From Domibacillus aminovorans (GTDB lineage Bacteria; Bacillota; Bacilli; Bacillales; Domibacillaceae): 44,722 bases of DNA. The notes under the pieces are model-generated. The model was not told the origin of the DNA. It worked only from the letters and a program-made list of their open reading frames with translations, and ran no database searches. Shown here piece after piece: positions 26,152-34,130 of the stretch. The stretch's first letter is position 1. The number at the start of each line of letters is the position of its first letter. The position numbers and the translations under genes are program-made. The stretch covers positions 1 to 44,722 of the forward strand of contig NZ_LQWY01000056.1 of assembly GCF_001643235.1 (NCBI RefSeq), read 5' to 3'.

Positions 26152-26192
26152 GTCAGACCATTTATAGCAAGAGCTGAATTGAATGGTCTGAC
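26152..26192 (+). terminator. Hairpin after sinI-like gene
   Basis: GTCAGACCATT (26152-26162) pairs perfectly with AATGGTCTGAC (26182-26192), an 11-bp stem with a 19-base loop. No T-run follows, so it may be a processing or stability element instead of an intrinsic terminator. Confidence 0.5.
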
Positions 26193-26234
26193 ATGGCACA
26201 ATTGACAGATGAATTCTGATATTGAGTAGTTTAC

Positions 26235-26287
26235 TTAGGACTTCCCTAATAGAGTATACATAGTATACTCTATTAGGGAAGTCCTAA
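26235..26287. repeat. Perfect 25-bp inverted repeat between convergent sinI and sinR
   Basis: The arms 26235-26259 and 26263-26287 are complementary at all 25 positions, with only ATA between them. The outer sequence is TTAGGACTTCCC and the inner end GAGTATAC. On both strands the T-run lies before the stem, not after it, so it is not a standard intrinsic terminator. It ends 11 bases beyond the stop of the minus-strand sinR-like gene. Confidence 0.85.
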
Positions 26288-26297
26288 AAAAGCTGTA

Positions 26298-26633
26298 TTA
26301 TTTGTCGGAACTATTGGATTTCTGCCATTTTTGAAATTCAAGAAATTGTTTAAATTGCTCTTTACTAATACCAGACTCCATAGCTTCTTTAGCAAGTTCA
26401 AGCCACTCAATATCAATCTCTTCATCTTTATTGTTATTTTCATGAATTAATTTCTCAACAGTCACATCTAACTCCCTAGATATTTTATATAGAAATTGGA
26501 TGGAAGGATTTAATTGTAGTTGGCGTTCAACCGAAGATATATACGATTTCGCTACGCCTGCCCGATTAGCCAACTCAGTCAATGACAATCCTTTTTTTAT
26601 CCTAAGTTCGCGAATACGTTCTCCTATAGACAT
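26298..26633 (-). CDS. sinR: SinR-like master regulator of biofilm genes
   Basis: 111 residues from ATG 26633 (AAGGGTG upstream), the same length I know for SinR. IGERIRELRIKKGLSLTELA, then GVAKSYISSVERQLQLNPSI (residues 3-48) is the SinR helix-turn-helix, nearly residue for residue. The C-terminus IEWLELAKEAMESGISKEQF, then KQFLEFQKWQ is the SinR dimerisation and SinI-binding hook. In Bacillus subtilis SinR represses the eps and tapA operons and is neutralised by SinI. Here the SinI-like gene is convergent, not upstream, so the two are expressed independently. Its likely targets are the boxes at 14327-14450. Confidence 0.93.
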   Translation of the reverse strand: MSIGERIRELRIKKGLSLTELANRAGVAKSYISSVERQLQLNPSIQFLYKISRELDVTVEKLIHENNNKDEEIDIEWLELAKEAMESGISKEQFKQFLEFQKWQKSNSSDK

Positions 26634-26886
26634 TATGATCACCCTTAAAACATACTAAAATTCAACTATTATTAGTTTATATTAACATGGCAACCATAAA
26701 AAGATAAAGCACTGTAATTAAATAATGTGCTAAAAATATACAGTAAATAGTGGATTATAAGTTATTATTAACCATAAATGTATAAATATTGATATTAATC
26801 CCAATCATATTTAAAATTTAATCAAAGCCGCAAGCTGCTTAATACATCGGACAATTTCTGCACTTCATAACGAACCACATTAAAAG

Positions 26887-26940
26887 AAAGCGCAATGTTT
26901 CCGAGGCGGTGATTATCATCTGGGAGTATTGCGCTTATTA
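26887..26940 (-). repeat. Structured hairpin repeat, copy 1
   Basis: A 54-base element whose 15-bp outer stem (26888-26902 with 26922-26936) pairs throughout, including a few G-T pairs. It is 41/54 identical to the element at 32536-32589. On the minus strand it is followed by CTTTCTTTT and lies just after the symporter remnant, so it probably was that gene's terminator. A T-A pair here is C-G in the other copy. Confidence 0.7.
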
Positions 26941-27540
26941 ATAAGTCGAATAGCTGTTGACGCAGAACCGAATAGGAAGCGATTTGTTTCCGTTCGGATT
27001 GATTGACGAGAGCAGTCCCAATATCACCGATCACATTTGATGTGGTGCCCCTCATGCCAATAAGAGCGTCAACACCGGCAATGAGTGCAACGATTTCAAG
27101 AGGTAAACCAAACAACATCATTAATACGGCGGACGGCGTGACTAAACCAGCTGCTGGTACAGCGGCTGTTCCGATCGACCATAGTGTAGCAATGAAGACG
27201 ATGATAAAGAAGTCGGTTGTTGTGAGATGCAAATTGACAATGTTCACTACAAAAACGATGGATACCCCCATTCACAGCACCCCGCAGTCAGAATTGAAGA
27301 CGGCTTCTAAAGACAGTGCGAAACTAACCGTTCGCTCAGAAAAATGCCCGTTTTTTGAGCCGAATCGATTGTGATAAGTAAAGAGGCAATGCTGCTCGAT
27401 GTAAAAAAGGCAGTTGTATACTTTTGATCAGATGAAAATTTCATCGTTGAAATGGTAATCCCCATGATCATAGCGAGAAAGATAATGACCATTACATCGT
27501 CAGTGGAATGGCAGTAGCAATGGGCTTGTGGAGTTTGAAG
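26937..27540 (-). pseudogene. Sodium:dicarboxylate symporter (DAACS) remnant
   Basis: The minus strand reads IIFLAMIMGITIS and, after a frameshift and stop, TTDFFIIVFIATLWSIGTAA, AGLVTPSAVLMMLFGLPLEI and VALIAGVDALIGMRGTTSNV with IGDIGTALV. These are the last membrane segments of the DAACS family, in order, with the substrate-binding motif region. The N-terminal half is missing, frames change near 27300, and the 3' end runs through a hairpin without a natural stop until 26822. It cannot encode a working transporter. Confidence 0.75.
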
Positions 27541-27647
27541 TAATGATTGTCATTGAGCAAGCGTATGGACAAGTTGTTCATAAATGGACGAGGGAATTGA
27601 GAGATGAGAGTGAGAATCCTGATCATCTAAAAGACCGTTACTATTAA
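27495..27647 (+). pseudogene. Decayed plus-strand coding remnant
   Basis: With one frameshift in a G-run near 27525, the plus strand reads HYIVSGMAVAMG then LVEFEVMIVIEQAYGQVVHK and WTRELRDESENPDHLKDRYY to TAA 27645. It looks like a protein C-terminus, but I do not recognise the family. It overlaps the 5' edge of the symporter remnant. Confidence 0.35.
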
Positions 27648-27724
27648 CATGACTTAAATCGCTTTAAATAGAAGACACCGTTCGAATTAAGAGGGCACTG
27701 CAAAACACTTACTTTTAAAGGGAA

Positions 27725-27759
27725 CGCCCGAAAGAATGATTTCTCTTTCGGGTGTTTTT
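27725..27759 (+). terminator. Rho-independent terminator
   Basis: CGCCCGAAAGA (27725-27735) pairs with TCTTTCGGGTG (27744-27754) and is followed by five T. It precedes the IS1182-type remnant. Confidence 0.85.
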
Positions 27760-27784
27760 CTTTTGATCCTTTTTTAGTAAGCTA

Positions 27785-28120
27785 TTCTTAACGAACCCAT
27801 GTGGGGTACAGGTGATAACCGTGTTAAGAAACCAAAAATAAACGGCGATGTCTTTCCATTTAGAACTCTACGAGTTAATTCCAGAAGACCATCTGTTGAA
27901 AAAAGTGGATCAAACTGTCGATTTTTCATTCATTCAGGAGATTGTGCAGGAATCCTATTGTATCTATTATGGACGCCCAGCGAATGGGCCGGAACTGATG
28001 CTTCGATTGCTTTTCTCCAGATTCCCTATGATCTTTCCGATGAACGGATGATCGCCGAAGCGCAGGTCAATCTGGCTTATAAATGGTTCATACATGCATT
28101 TTCGTACGCTCATGCTGGAC
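27785..28120 (+). mobile_element. IS1182-type transposase remnant
   Basis: From ATG 27848 the frame SFHLELYELIPEDHLLKKVD, then TVDFSFIQEIVQESY, YYGRPANGPELMLRLLF is the N-terminus of IS1182/IS5-superfamily transposases. A frameshift near 28010 moves the continuation (DERMIAEAQVNLAYKWFIHA) to another frame, and the sequence ends soon after; the DDE domain is absent. A hairpin TTCTTAAC/GTTAAGAA (27785-27792, 27823-27830) in the leader matches the structured 5' region usual for such elements. It is dead and truncated. Confidence 0.75.
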
Positions 28121-28125
28121 ACACG

Positions 28126-28165
28126 AAAGAAGCAGGAAACATAATTGGTTCCTGCTTCTTTTTTT
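28126..28165 (+). terminator. Rho-independent terminator
   Basis: AAAGAAGCAGGAA (28126-28138) pairs with TTCCTGCTTCTTT (28149-28161) and is followed by further T. It lies between the IS remnant and the 3' end of the histidine kinase gene and may stop transcription from both sides. Confidence 0.8.
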
Positions 28166-28222
28166 ACAATGACGTAATCCACATGCGTTGAATGATTATT
28201 CATGATGATCATATTTGAATTA

Positions 28223-31180
28223 TTAATTGCCTTCTGTTAAATCTGAACTCACTTCTTCTAATAATGGCGGAATAGGTAAAATGACATCGACGGTTGTTCC
28301 TTTATTGATTTCACTTTCAATTGTGATCTTTCCTTGATGCTCTTCAATAATTTTATAACACATCATTAGTCCTAAGCCAGTTCCTTTTTCTTTGAGACTG
28401 TAAAAAGGTTCTCCAAGGTATGGAATACGCTCTTTTTGAATCCCACATCCTTGATCAATACAACGAATTAAAACGCGGTTGTGGTCGAGTTTCATTACTT
28501 GGACCACTATTTTTCCTCCACTTTGCATCGCTTCAATAGCGTTTTTAAAGATATTGATAAATACTTGTTTTAATTGATTCACTTCGCATCGAATTAATGG
28601 AATGTCGGCTTCCGCCTCAATGATGATTTGTATATTGTTCATGATCGCTTCAGGATAAACAACAACTGAAACCTGCTCGATTAACAATCTTAAATCTTGG
28701 AGTCGAATAGTGACAGCCTGCGGCTTAGCTACTGCCATAAATTGATTGGTAATTGATTCAATTCGGTTGATCTCAGATACCATCACATCCAAATACCAAT
28801 CATTGTTTTCACTTATAGAAGATTGTAGTAAACTCAGAAATCCTTTGACAGAAGTCAATGGATTTCGAATCTCATGGGCAATTCCTGCTGATAATTGGCC
28901 GATTACAGCAAGCTTCTCCGATTTTCTTAATAATTCTTCCGTTTGCTTCAGTTCTGTGATATCACGTCCTATGATCACAAGTGCTTTACGCCTGCCATCA
29001 GGATAAAAAATTGGAACCTTAATAACATCGAAAATAATTGATTTGCTATCAGATTGTGGAATCACTTCTTCACTTCGGGTAACACAGCCATTTTCCCACG
29101 TTTTTTGATCTGATTTCTCGCAACAAGATAATGTATCTCGATAGAACTCATTATAGGCAGCCAATTCACTATCTTTTTTACCTTGATAAGGAACATTCTC
29201 AAACTGAAAACAAGAAATAGCATAATCGTTCGCTTCAAGCCATCTTCCTTCACCATCTTTAAAGAGAACAACATCAGGCATGGCATTAATTAAAGTACGT
29301 AATCGTTTCTCACTTTCTTTCAATGCTTCTTCCATTCGTTTATGTTCCGTAATATCCCTTAAGATGTATACAAAAGCTGTCACATTTCCCTTCGCATTTA
29401 CAATTGGGGAAACGAAGCTGCTAACATCAATGAAACTTCCATCTTTTCGTTGCCTAATCGTATCAAACGACATAACATGCCTGCTGTTCAATATTTTTTG
29501 ATGGATTTCGTTACACTCATCAATCAAAAAATCGGGAACGATAGATAGTTGTCTTCCTATTACTTCTTGTTCAGTCCAACCAAATACTTCTACAAAAGCT
29601 TCATTCACTTTTATGACATTACATTGTAAGTCGAAAATAATAATAGAATCCACTGTATTTTTAAGAAATAAGCCCAATTGTTGTTTGGTCGATTGCAGAT
29701 CTTCTTCCATTTTCTTATTTTTGGTAATATCTTTTACAATTCCATAAACTCCAACAATCTCATTATCTATAAAAATCGGGAAATTATTTACTTTTAAATC
29801 TACTCGGTATCCATTTTTGTGCTTAAACGCCATCTCATATTCCTGTGGCCTTCCTTTCATTGTTTTTTCAAAATATTTCAATCCGTTTTCTAGATAATCT
29901 GGCAGAAATAGGGATGGAAGTGTAATCTTTTGAAGTTCTTCAACCGTGTATCCAATCAGTCTCTCCAAAACCGGATTCGCATCCAATAAATTTGCCTGTA
30001 AATCACAAGAATAGATACCATCAGGATGATGATCAAAAAGGGATTTATAAAACTCTGCACATTTAATCGATTTTTTCACCATAACTTGTTCCTTGTCATT
30101 AAGATTGGGAATTAAATCCCCACTATCTATACTTGATAAAGATTGGAGCGTTCCATCTATCACACTAGGGAGGGAATATTTTGTAGCAAAGGATATGTCC
30201 TTAGAACTTGGTATGGTTGGAGGAATAACGTGAACAACGGCACCGATAGGCATTCCTCCATAAATATACGGGGTTAGTTCAAAGCGCCAAATTCCTTTTG
30301 GATGTTCATATTCCCAATGTTTCCTTGAGGTTAAGGATAGCGATAGAGAAGGGGTGCTGACCAAGAAATGGTTCGAATCGATCAAACCTTGTTCATATAA
30401 AATAGGAGATGCTTTAATCACCTTCCATCCGCGATCTAAAACTACTAAATAGGACTTTGACTGCCGAGAAATATTTTGGCTTTGATAATATTCGAATAGC
30501 TTAGAGCGTTCCAACTTTAATTGGTTAAGCAGCATCTGAGCTCCATCTTGTGCCGCTGAAGTTACTACTGACAAAAAATGAGGATGGTTGACTGCCCATA
30601 GCCCTGTTAAATCAATGACTCCCAAAATTTTTTGGGTAGCTGGATCACGGATAGGAGCAGCCGTACATGTCCACTTTTGTACCTCTTGACAAAAGTGTTC
30701 TCCAGCAAACACTTGAATCGGAGAACCGGTGGCAATTGCTGTTCCAATAGCATTCGTACCTGCGTTATTTTCTGCCCAAGATGAGCCAGCGACAAAATTC
30801 ATATCTTCAGCTTTGAGCATTAAAGACAAATCTCCGTCTAAATAAACAATATCGCCGGAAGGATTACAAAACGTTATCAAATGGCCGGAATCCATATACA
30901 TATCCTTTAATTTCGTAAGTACCGGTTTTAAAGTGCGAAATAAGGGATCTGTTGACACATATTCCTTAATTTGTTCTTCATTGAGGTTGATGGAAGTCTT
31001 ACTTTGAAGCGGACTGATTCCATGTTCCAAACAACGTTGCCATGAATCATACATTAAAGATCGGATTGTTGGGGTTGTGTTATTACCAGTAATAAAATTT
31101 TCCCATTCATGTTCAAGCTTTAGTTTTTCTATTTTCGGACAAGTATACTTATCCAGAGCTATTAGGTTATTCATGACCAT
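28223..31180 (-). CDS. Orphan GAF/PAS histidine kinase with AcoR-type sensor region
   Basis: 985 residues from ATG 31180, chosen because GGAGGA lies directly upstream; an open frame extends further but through that site. The N-terminal 230 residues follow the sensor half of sigma-54 activators of the AcoR/DhaR type (SWQRCLEHGISP, then SWAENNAGTNAIGTAIATG and GEHFCQEVQKWTCTAAPIRD). Three PAS domains follow (about 375-500, 500-625, 625-745), with RDIT linkers. The kinase core has H769 in GIAHEIRNPLTSVKGFLSLL, the pattern of Kin-type sporulation kinases, then an HATPase (GCGIQKERI, KGTGLGLMMCYKI). No membrane segment, so it is soluble. No response regulator is adjacent, so it probably feeds a phosphorelay (Spo0F/Spo0A) encoded elsewhere. 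Confidence 0.92.
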   Translation of the reverse strand: MVMNNLIALDKYTCPKIEKLKLEHEWENFITGNNTTPTIRSLMYDSWQRCLEHGISPLQSKTSINLNEEQIKEYVSTDPLFRTLKPVLTKLKDMYMDSGHLITFCNPSGDIVYLDGDLSLMLKAEDMNFVAGSSWAENNAGTNAIGTAIATGSPIQVFAGEHFCQEVQKWTCTAAPIRDPATQKILGVIDLTGLWAVNHPHFLSVVTSAAQDGAQMLLNQLKLERSKLFEYYQSQNISRQSKSYLVVLDRGWKVIKASPILYEQGLIDSNHFLVSTPSLSLSLTSRKHWEYEHPKGIWRFELTPYIYGGMPIGAVVHVIPPTIPSSKDISFATKYSLPSVIDGTLQSLSSIDSGDLIPNLNDKEQVMVKKSIKCAEFYKSLFDHHPDGIYSCDLQANLLDANPVLERLIGYTVEELQKITLPSLFLPDYLENGLKYFEKTMKGRPQEYEMAFKHKNGYRVDLKVNNFPIFIDNEIVGVYGIVKDITKNKKMEEDLQSTKQQLGLFLKNTVDSIIIFDLQCNVIKVNEAFVEVFGWTEQEVIGRQLSIVPDFLIDECNEIHQKILNSRHVMSFDTIRQRKDGSFIDVSSFVSPIVNAKGNVTAFVYILRDITEHKRMEEALKESEKRLRTLINAMPDVVLFKDGEGRWLEANDYAISCFQFENVPYQGKKDSELAAYNEFYRDTLSCCEKSDQKTWENGCVTRSEEVIPQSDSKSIIFDVIKVPIFYPDGRRKALVIIGRDITELKQTEELLRKSEKLAVIGQLSAGIAHEIRNPLTSVKGFLSLLQSSISENNDWYLDVMVSEINRIESITNQFMAVAKPQAVTIRLQDLRLLIEQVSVVVYPEAIMNNIQIIIEAEADIPLIRCEVNQLKQVFINIFKNAIEAMQSGGKIVVQVMKLDHNRVLIRCIDQGCGIQKERIPYLGEPFYSLKEKGTGLGLMMCYKIIEEHQGKITIESEINKGTTVDVILPIPPLLEEVSSDLTEGN

Positions 31181-32011
31181 AGCTATTCCTCCAAATAAAT
31201 GATTGTAGTAGCAGACTCTTATCACATAGAATTTTCTTGAATAATAATAATAATAATAGTCTGTATAATCTGAATATAAATGATGCCATTTGGTTAATTT
31301 CGGAGGACTGAGTCTAATTTAACAGCATGTGAAATTTATAAATAAATGCATCTTATAATGTACGACGGGGTTAACTCATAGTTATGTAATGGGGTAGCAC
31401 CAACTTTTTATCACATTTCCAACGCTATAGCTGAAACCCTTGATAAATAAGGTGATTACCTAAAAGGAGTAACGGTAACACTTTGACAATGGTAATTAGG
31501 TGTTTTTGCGTTCCCTCAACTTATCCCTAAATCAAAGTCCCTTTCTACAAGGTTATTTACTTTAGAGGGAAATGACTTAGAGTAAGAAAAACACCTATTT
31601 AACTGCTAATAAATGTATTATCATGGATTTTACGTCAAAATGTTAGTGGGACCCCCTGTAACGAAAATAAACAACCTTATTCATTCTGATCAGAATAATA
31701 AGGTTGTTTACACTTATTTCCTTACTCATTATGTTTATTAACTCTTTCATTGCTATAGAATCTTATTTTAAGAGGGCTTAATGATTAACTCATACTAGAG
31801 TTTTAAAACCAAACTAATACCCAGCATATACATAAGCATGACTTCACCTGCCGTTAGTATCACCCACTTTTATATATTAGCTATAGTTTGTTAAGCATAC
31901 AAAAAAATTTTTTTGTTGTAAATACTTAAAATTATAAATTTTCAAAAAACAGATTTTATTGTAAATAGATTAAGCAAAAGCCTAAAATGATGGGAGTGAA
32001 TGGTCTCCATT
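31181..32011. other. Long intergenic region without a recognisable gene
   Basis: Contents: a short AAT microsatellite upstream of the kinase (about 31240-31258), a long AT-rich stretch, and a palindrome at 31668-31710 reported separately. A related word (AGGTGTTTTT near 31497 and AAAAACACCT near 31588) forms a distant inverted repeat. No open frame of convincing composition was found. Confidence 0.45.
31668..31710. repeat. Long palindrome with nested palindrome
   Basis: TAAACAACCTTATT (31668-31681) pairs perfectly with AATAAGGTTGTTTA (31697-31710); the interior ATTCTGATCAGAAT (31683-31696) is itself a perfect 14-base palindrome. It can fold as one long hairpin. There is no T-run and no nearby gene that it would clearly terminate; it could be an element end or a decayed terminator. 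Confidence 0.7.
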
Positions 32012-32280
32012 TTACTGGACAAGCGTCATCAGTGAATACCAGGCCTCCGGATGACCATCGCTTTTCCAGTCTACATTTGATCCATTTGCTCCGTGAAGAT
32101 GAACGACAGACCTAACCTCGGGCGTATCAATAGCACCGTGAAGGGTATGATCAATTGGGGGAAAATGTTTTTTGCAGCTTAGTCAAATACTTTACATAAG
32201 TGGTTTTGTCCTTTGTTGCTTCGATGGCAGGCCCAGGACTTATTCCATTGTACCTCCAAATCCGTGTCTGAGGAAAACAT
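32012..32280 (-). pseudogene. cotA: CotA-type multicopper oxidase (laccase) remnant
   Basis: The minus strand reads TRIWRYNGISPGPAIEATKD then TTYVKYLTKLQKTF, and after a one-base shift IDHTLHGAIDTPEVRSVVHL, HGANGSNVDWKSDGHPEAWY. VVHLHG is the first copper-binding motif of laccases and DGHPEAW is characteristic of spore-coat CotA. Only this N-terminal region is left, so three of the four copper motifs are missing. TAA 32012-32014 ends the frame. Confidence 0.75.
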
Positions 32281-32325
32281 TTGTGGACTCGATGTCTTGA
32301 TTCTTTCATTAGGAGTACAGATGAT

Positions 32326-32412
32326 ATGAATAAGAAAAAAAGGAATGTTACAGATAAGGCGTATGAATTATTTATTGAACAGGGATATCATGCTACGTCC
32401 ATATACGAGTAA
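32326..32412 (+). pseudogene. Truncated TetR-family regulator
   Basis: ATG 32326 (AGGAG upstream) opens VTDKAYELFIEQGYHATSIY and then stops. This is the first helices of a TetR DNA-binding domain. In another frame shortly after (about 32415-32450) RFSKGAGNNDSEMVK resembles the next helix (FSKGA), so the gene has been broken by a deletion or frameshift and lacks its ligand domain. Confidence 0.6.
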
Positions 32413-32638
32413 CGCTTTTCAAAAGGAGCAGGCAACAATGACAGTGAAATGGTTAAAAATGTATGCCTTTGAATAGCTATGTGGATAACGATAAATGCCA
32501 TTTCTCTCATCTTAAAACTTTTCGATTTTTTTAAAAAAGCGCAACGTTTCCGGGGTGGTAATCACCATTTGGAAGCGTTGTGCATTTTAAATAAAAGCTT
32601 TTTGGGGAATTTTTCAATGAAACGTCAAACAGGCTTAT
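32413..32638. other. Short intergenic stretch after the TetR remnant
   Basis: It contains a minimal frame with ribosome-binding site AAAGGAG (ATG at 32438, 12 codons) that is probably the tail of the broken TetR gene, and the structured hairpin repeat at 32536-32589. Nothing else is supported. Confidence 0.4.
32536..32589 (-). terminator. Structured hairpin repeat, copy 2, terminator of the lipoprotein gene
   Basis: The outer stem (32538-32551 with 32571-32584) is long and GC-containing; on the minus strand it is followed by TTTTTT, and it lies about 50 bases past the stop of the Asp-rich lipoprotein gene. It is 41/54 identical to the element at 26887-26940, with paired changes that keep the stem. 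Confidence 0.75.
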
Positions 32639-33007
32639 TTATTGTTTCTTATCCCCTTCTGGAGCATTGACATCTGGATCGAGCTGATCATCGATTTCAC
32701 CATCCCCAATCCCATTATTTTGATCGAGTCCATCGTCTGGATTGTTGCTTTTATTCGGAGGATTGTTTTCTGGATCGAGCTGATCATCGACTTCGCCATC
32801 ATCCATTCCATTATCTTGATCAACGCCATCGTTTACACCGTTGTCTTCATCGACAGGGTTGTTTTCTGGATCTAACTGATCATCGACTTCACCGTCATCC
32901 ACTCCATTATCCTGATCTTTTCCATCTGCACACCCGGCTAGTCCGCCAAGTGTTAATGTAGCAGCCATTCCACCAACGATTAATTTCTTTTTCCATTTAA
33001 AATCCAT
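32639..33007 (-). CDS. Asp-rich repeat lipoprotein
   Basis: 122 residues. A short lysine-rich N-terminus and hydrophobic stretch end in the lipobox LAGC (Cys about residue 26), so it should be lipid-anchored outside the membrane. The mature part is three repeats of about 32 residues built on DQDNGVDDGEVDDQLDPENN. The spacing of Asp, Asn and Gly is like calcium-binding loops, though no exact EF-hand is present. AAGGAGG precedes ATG 33007, and a strong terminator follows. No family recognised; metal binding or a flexible spacer function are guesses. Confidence 0.8.
   Translation of the reverse strand: MDFKWKKKLIVGGMAATLTLGGLAGCADGKDQDNGVDDGEVDDQLDPENNPVDEDNGVNDGVDQDNGMDDGEVDDQLDPENNPPNKSNNPDDGLDQNNGIGDGEIDDQLDPDVNAPEGDKKQ
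32673..32922. repeat. Tandem 96-bp repeat inside the lipoprotein gene
   Basis: The word TCTGGATCGAGCTGATCATC recurs at 32673 and 32769, and with two changes at 32865, a period of exactly 96 bases (32 codons). The third unit is shorter. Copies keep frame, so length changes by slippage would lengthen or shorten the mature lipoprotein without breaking it. Confidence 0.8.
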
Positions 33008-33511
33008 TTCTATGTCCTCCTTTATCTAAATCTGAATTATTATGTAGCATACCCGTTGTTTTAAAGTTTAAACAAAGACGAAATATCAACAGGAATGCTT
33101 AATAAAGCCTTTATGAAAAGGTATAAAATTCCTTATACGGAAGTGTTTTAAAAATAAAATTGCATAATCGTTTTTATCGATTTTTCGTTAAGTTATTGGA
33201 ATAGGCCGGTATTAATAGGGAACTAAACGAAGTTATTCAATCAATTGCTATTATCTCATTTATGATCATGATAGGGGCTATTCTCAGGAGTTGATTTTAT
33301 GATATGGACGGTCGGAGTGCTCATGATCTTCTTAAAGAGGAACCTATTTTTAGCCGAACGGCCAGAAATAAATAAGCAGCCAAGCGCTTTTTTAACAAAG
33401 TCTTGGCTGTTTTTCCTATTTATAGTAACTAAACTTAACTTATAACGAATTAAAAACGAAAAGAAACGATTATCTAAATATATACAAATGGTGTAAGAGA
33501 ATCCTTTTTCT
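33008..33511. other. Intergenic region with terminator and possible remnant
   Basis: CAGCCAAG (33377-33384) and CTTGGCTG (33402-33409) form a stem followed by TTTTT, a plus-strand terminator. Upstream of it a plus-strand stretch (about 33230-33340) reads NEVIQSIAIISFMIMIGAIL then, after a stop, FYDMDGRSAHDLL, which may be the start of a decayed membrane transporter. Nothing else is supported. Confidence 0.45.
33377..33414 (+). terminator. Rho-independent terminator
   Basis: An 8-bp stem CAGCCAAG/CTTGGCTG with a 17-base loop is followed by five T. Confidence 0.75.
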
Positions 33512-33787
33512 TCATTCATCCCCTAGCGGCTGCACCTGCTGCAATCGCTCCTTATTTTGATTCAACTGCTCTTGAAGCCTGTTAACGGGTTCTAGATGTT
33601 CACTGTTTTGGAGCGCATTATTGAGCGCATTATCTGCCCGATCCATCACATTTTGTGCTTGTTGAATCAATTGCGGAGTAGGATGCGATTGAGCTTGTTC
33701 TACGGCTGTCGTTACATGATCTACAGAATTACGCAATTGAGAGATGACATTTTCATTTTTCCAGCTCACTTTCGTGTGGTCCACCAT
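33512..33787 (-). CDS. Small helical cytosolic protein of unknown function
   Basis: 91 residues from ATG 33787, with TGGAGGA ten bases upstream; the frame extends five codons further but through the ribosome-binding site. After VDHTKVSWKNENVISQLRNS the protein is almost wholly helical and Gln/Asn-rich (LIQQAQNVMDRADNALNNAL, then EPVNRLQEQLNQNKERLQQV). It resembles short Bacillus proteins of the DUF2564 kind, but I am not certain. A 5'-truncated second copy lies at 39935-40100. No operon partner. Confidence 0.7.
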   Translation of the reverse strand: MVDHTKVSWKNENVISQLRNSVDHVTTAVEQAQSHPTPQLIQQAQNVMDRADNALNNALQNSEHLEPVNRLQEQLNQNKERLQQVQPLGDE

Positions 33788-33872
33788 AGCAAAATCCTCC
33801 ATATCATTTTTTTGATAGTAGTACGCTCTTACTATGCAAAAACAGCCCCTTTTTTATTCATAAGTTTTATAC

Positions 33873-34130
33873 ATTCATTCCAACAAATTTATTGGGCATT
33901 CTATCTTTCGTCCCGTGATGACAGAACTTGTTTTACATGCTTTAGACAATGCTGTTTCTGTCCAACAGATGGAGCCTGACCTCATTTTGCATATGGATCT
34001 TGGCTTGCCATACACGAGTAAAGATGTTGGCCAGGTGCTTGAAAAACAAGAAATCATTCTGTCTTTTAGCCGCAAAGGATGCCTGTACGATGTGTTCGAG
34101 TTATTGACTCAAGTCCAGTTTGACTCATAA
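33873..34130 (+). mobile_element. IS3-type transposase remnant (integrase core)
   Basis: The plus strand reads SNKFIGHSIFRPVMTELVLH, ALDNAVSVQQ, then LILHMDLGLPYTSKDVGQVL and ILSFSRKGCLYD, the rve integrase core of IS3-family OrfB. HMD and the downstream RKG motif are recognisable, but the second half with the final catalytic Glu is missing and no inverted ends are seen. A non-functional fragment. Confidence 0.7.

Noticed and set aside
26822-27271. Apparent intact 149-residue membrane protein
   Set aside because: It is the C-terminal part of a symporter whose frame is broken upstream, and its last 45 codons read through a hairpin terminator.
27003-27374. Plus-strand open frame of 123 codons
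   Set aside because: Antisense to the symporter remnant; no independent support.
31440-31600. Possible attachment site or integrase tail
   Set aside because: Inverted words such as AGGTGTTTTT and AAAAACACCT occur, but no integrase motif or direct-repeat pair was found.
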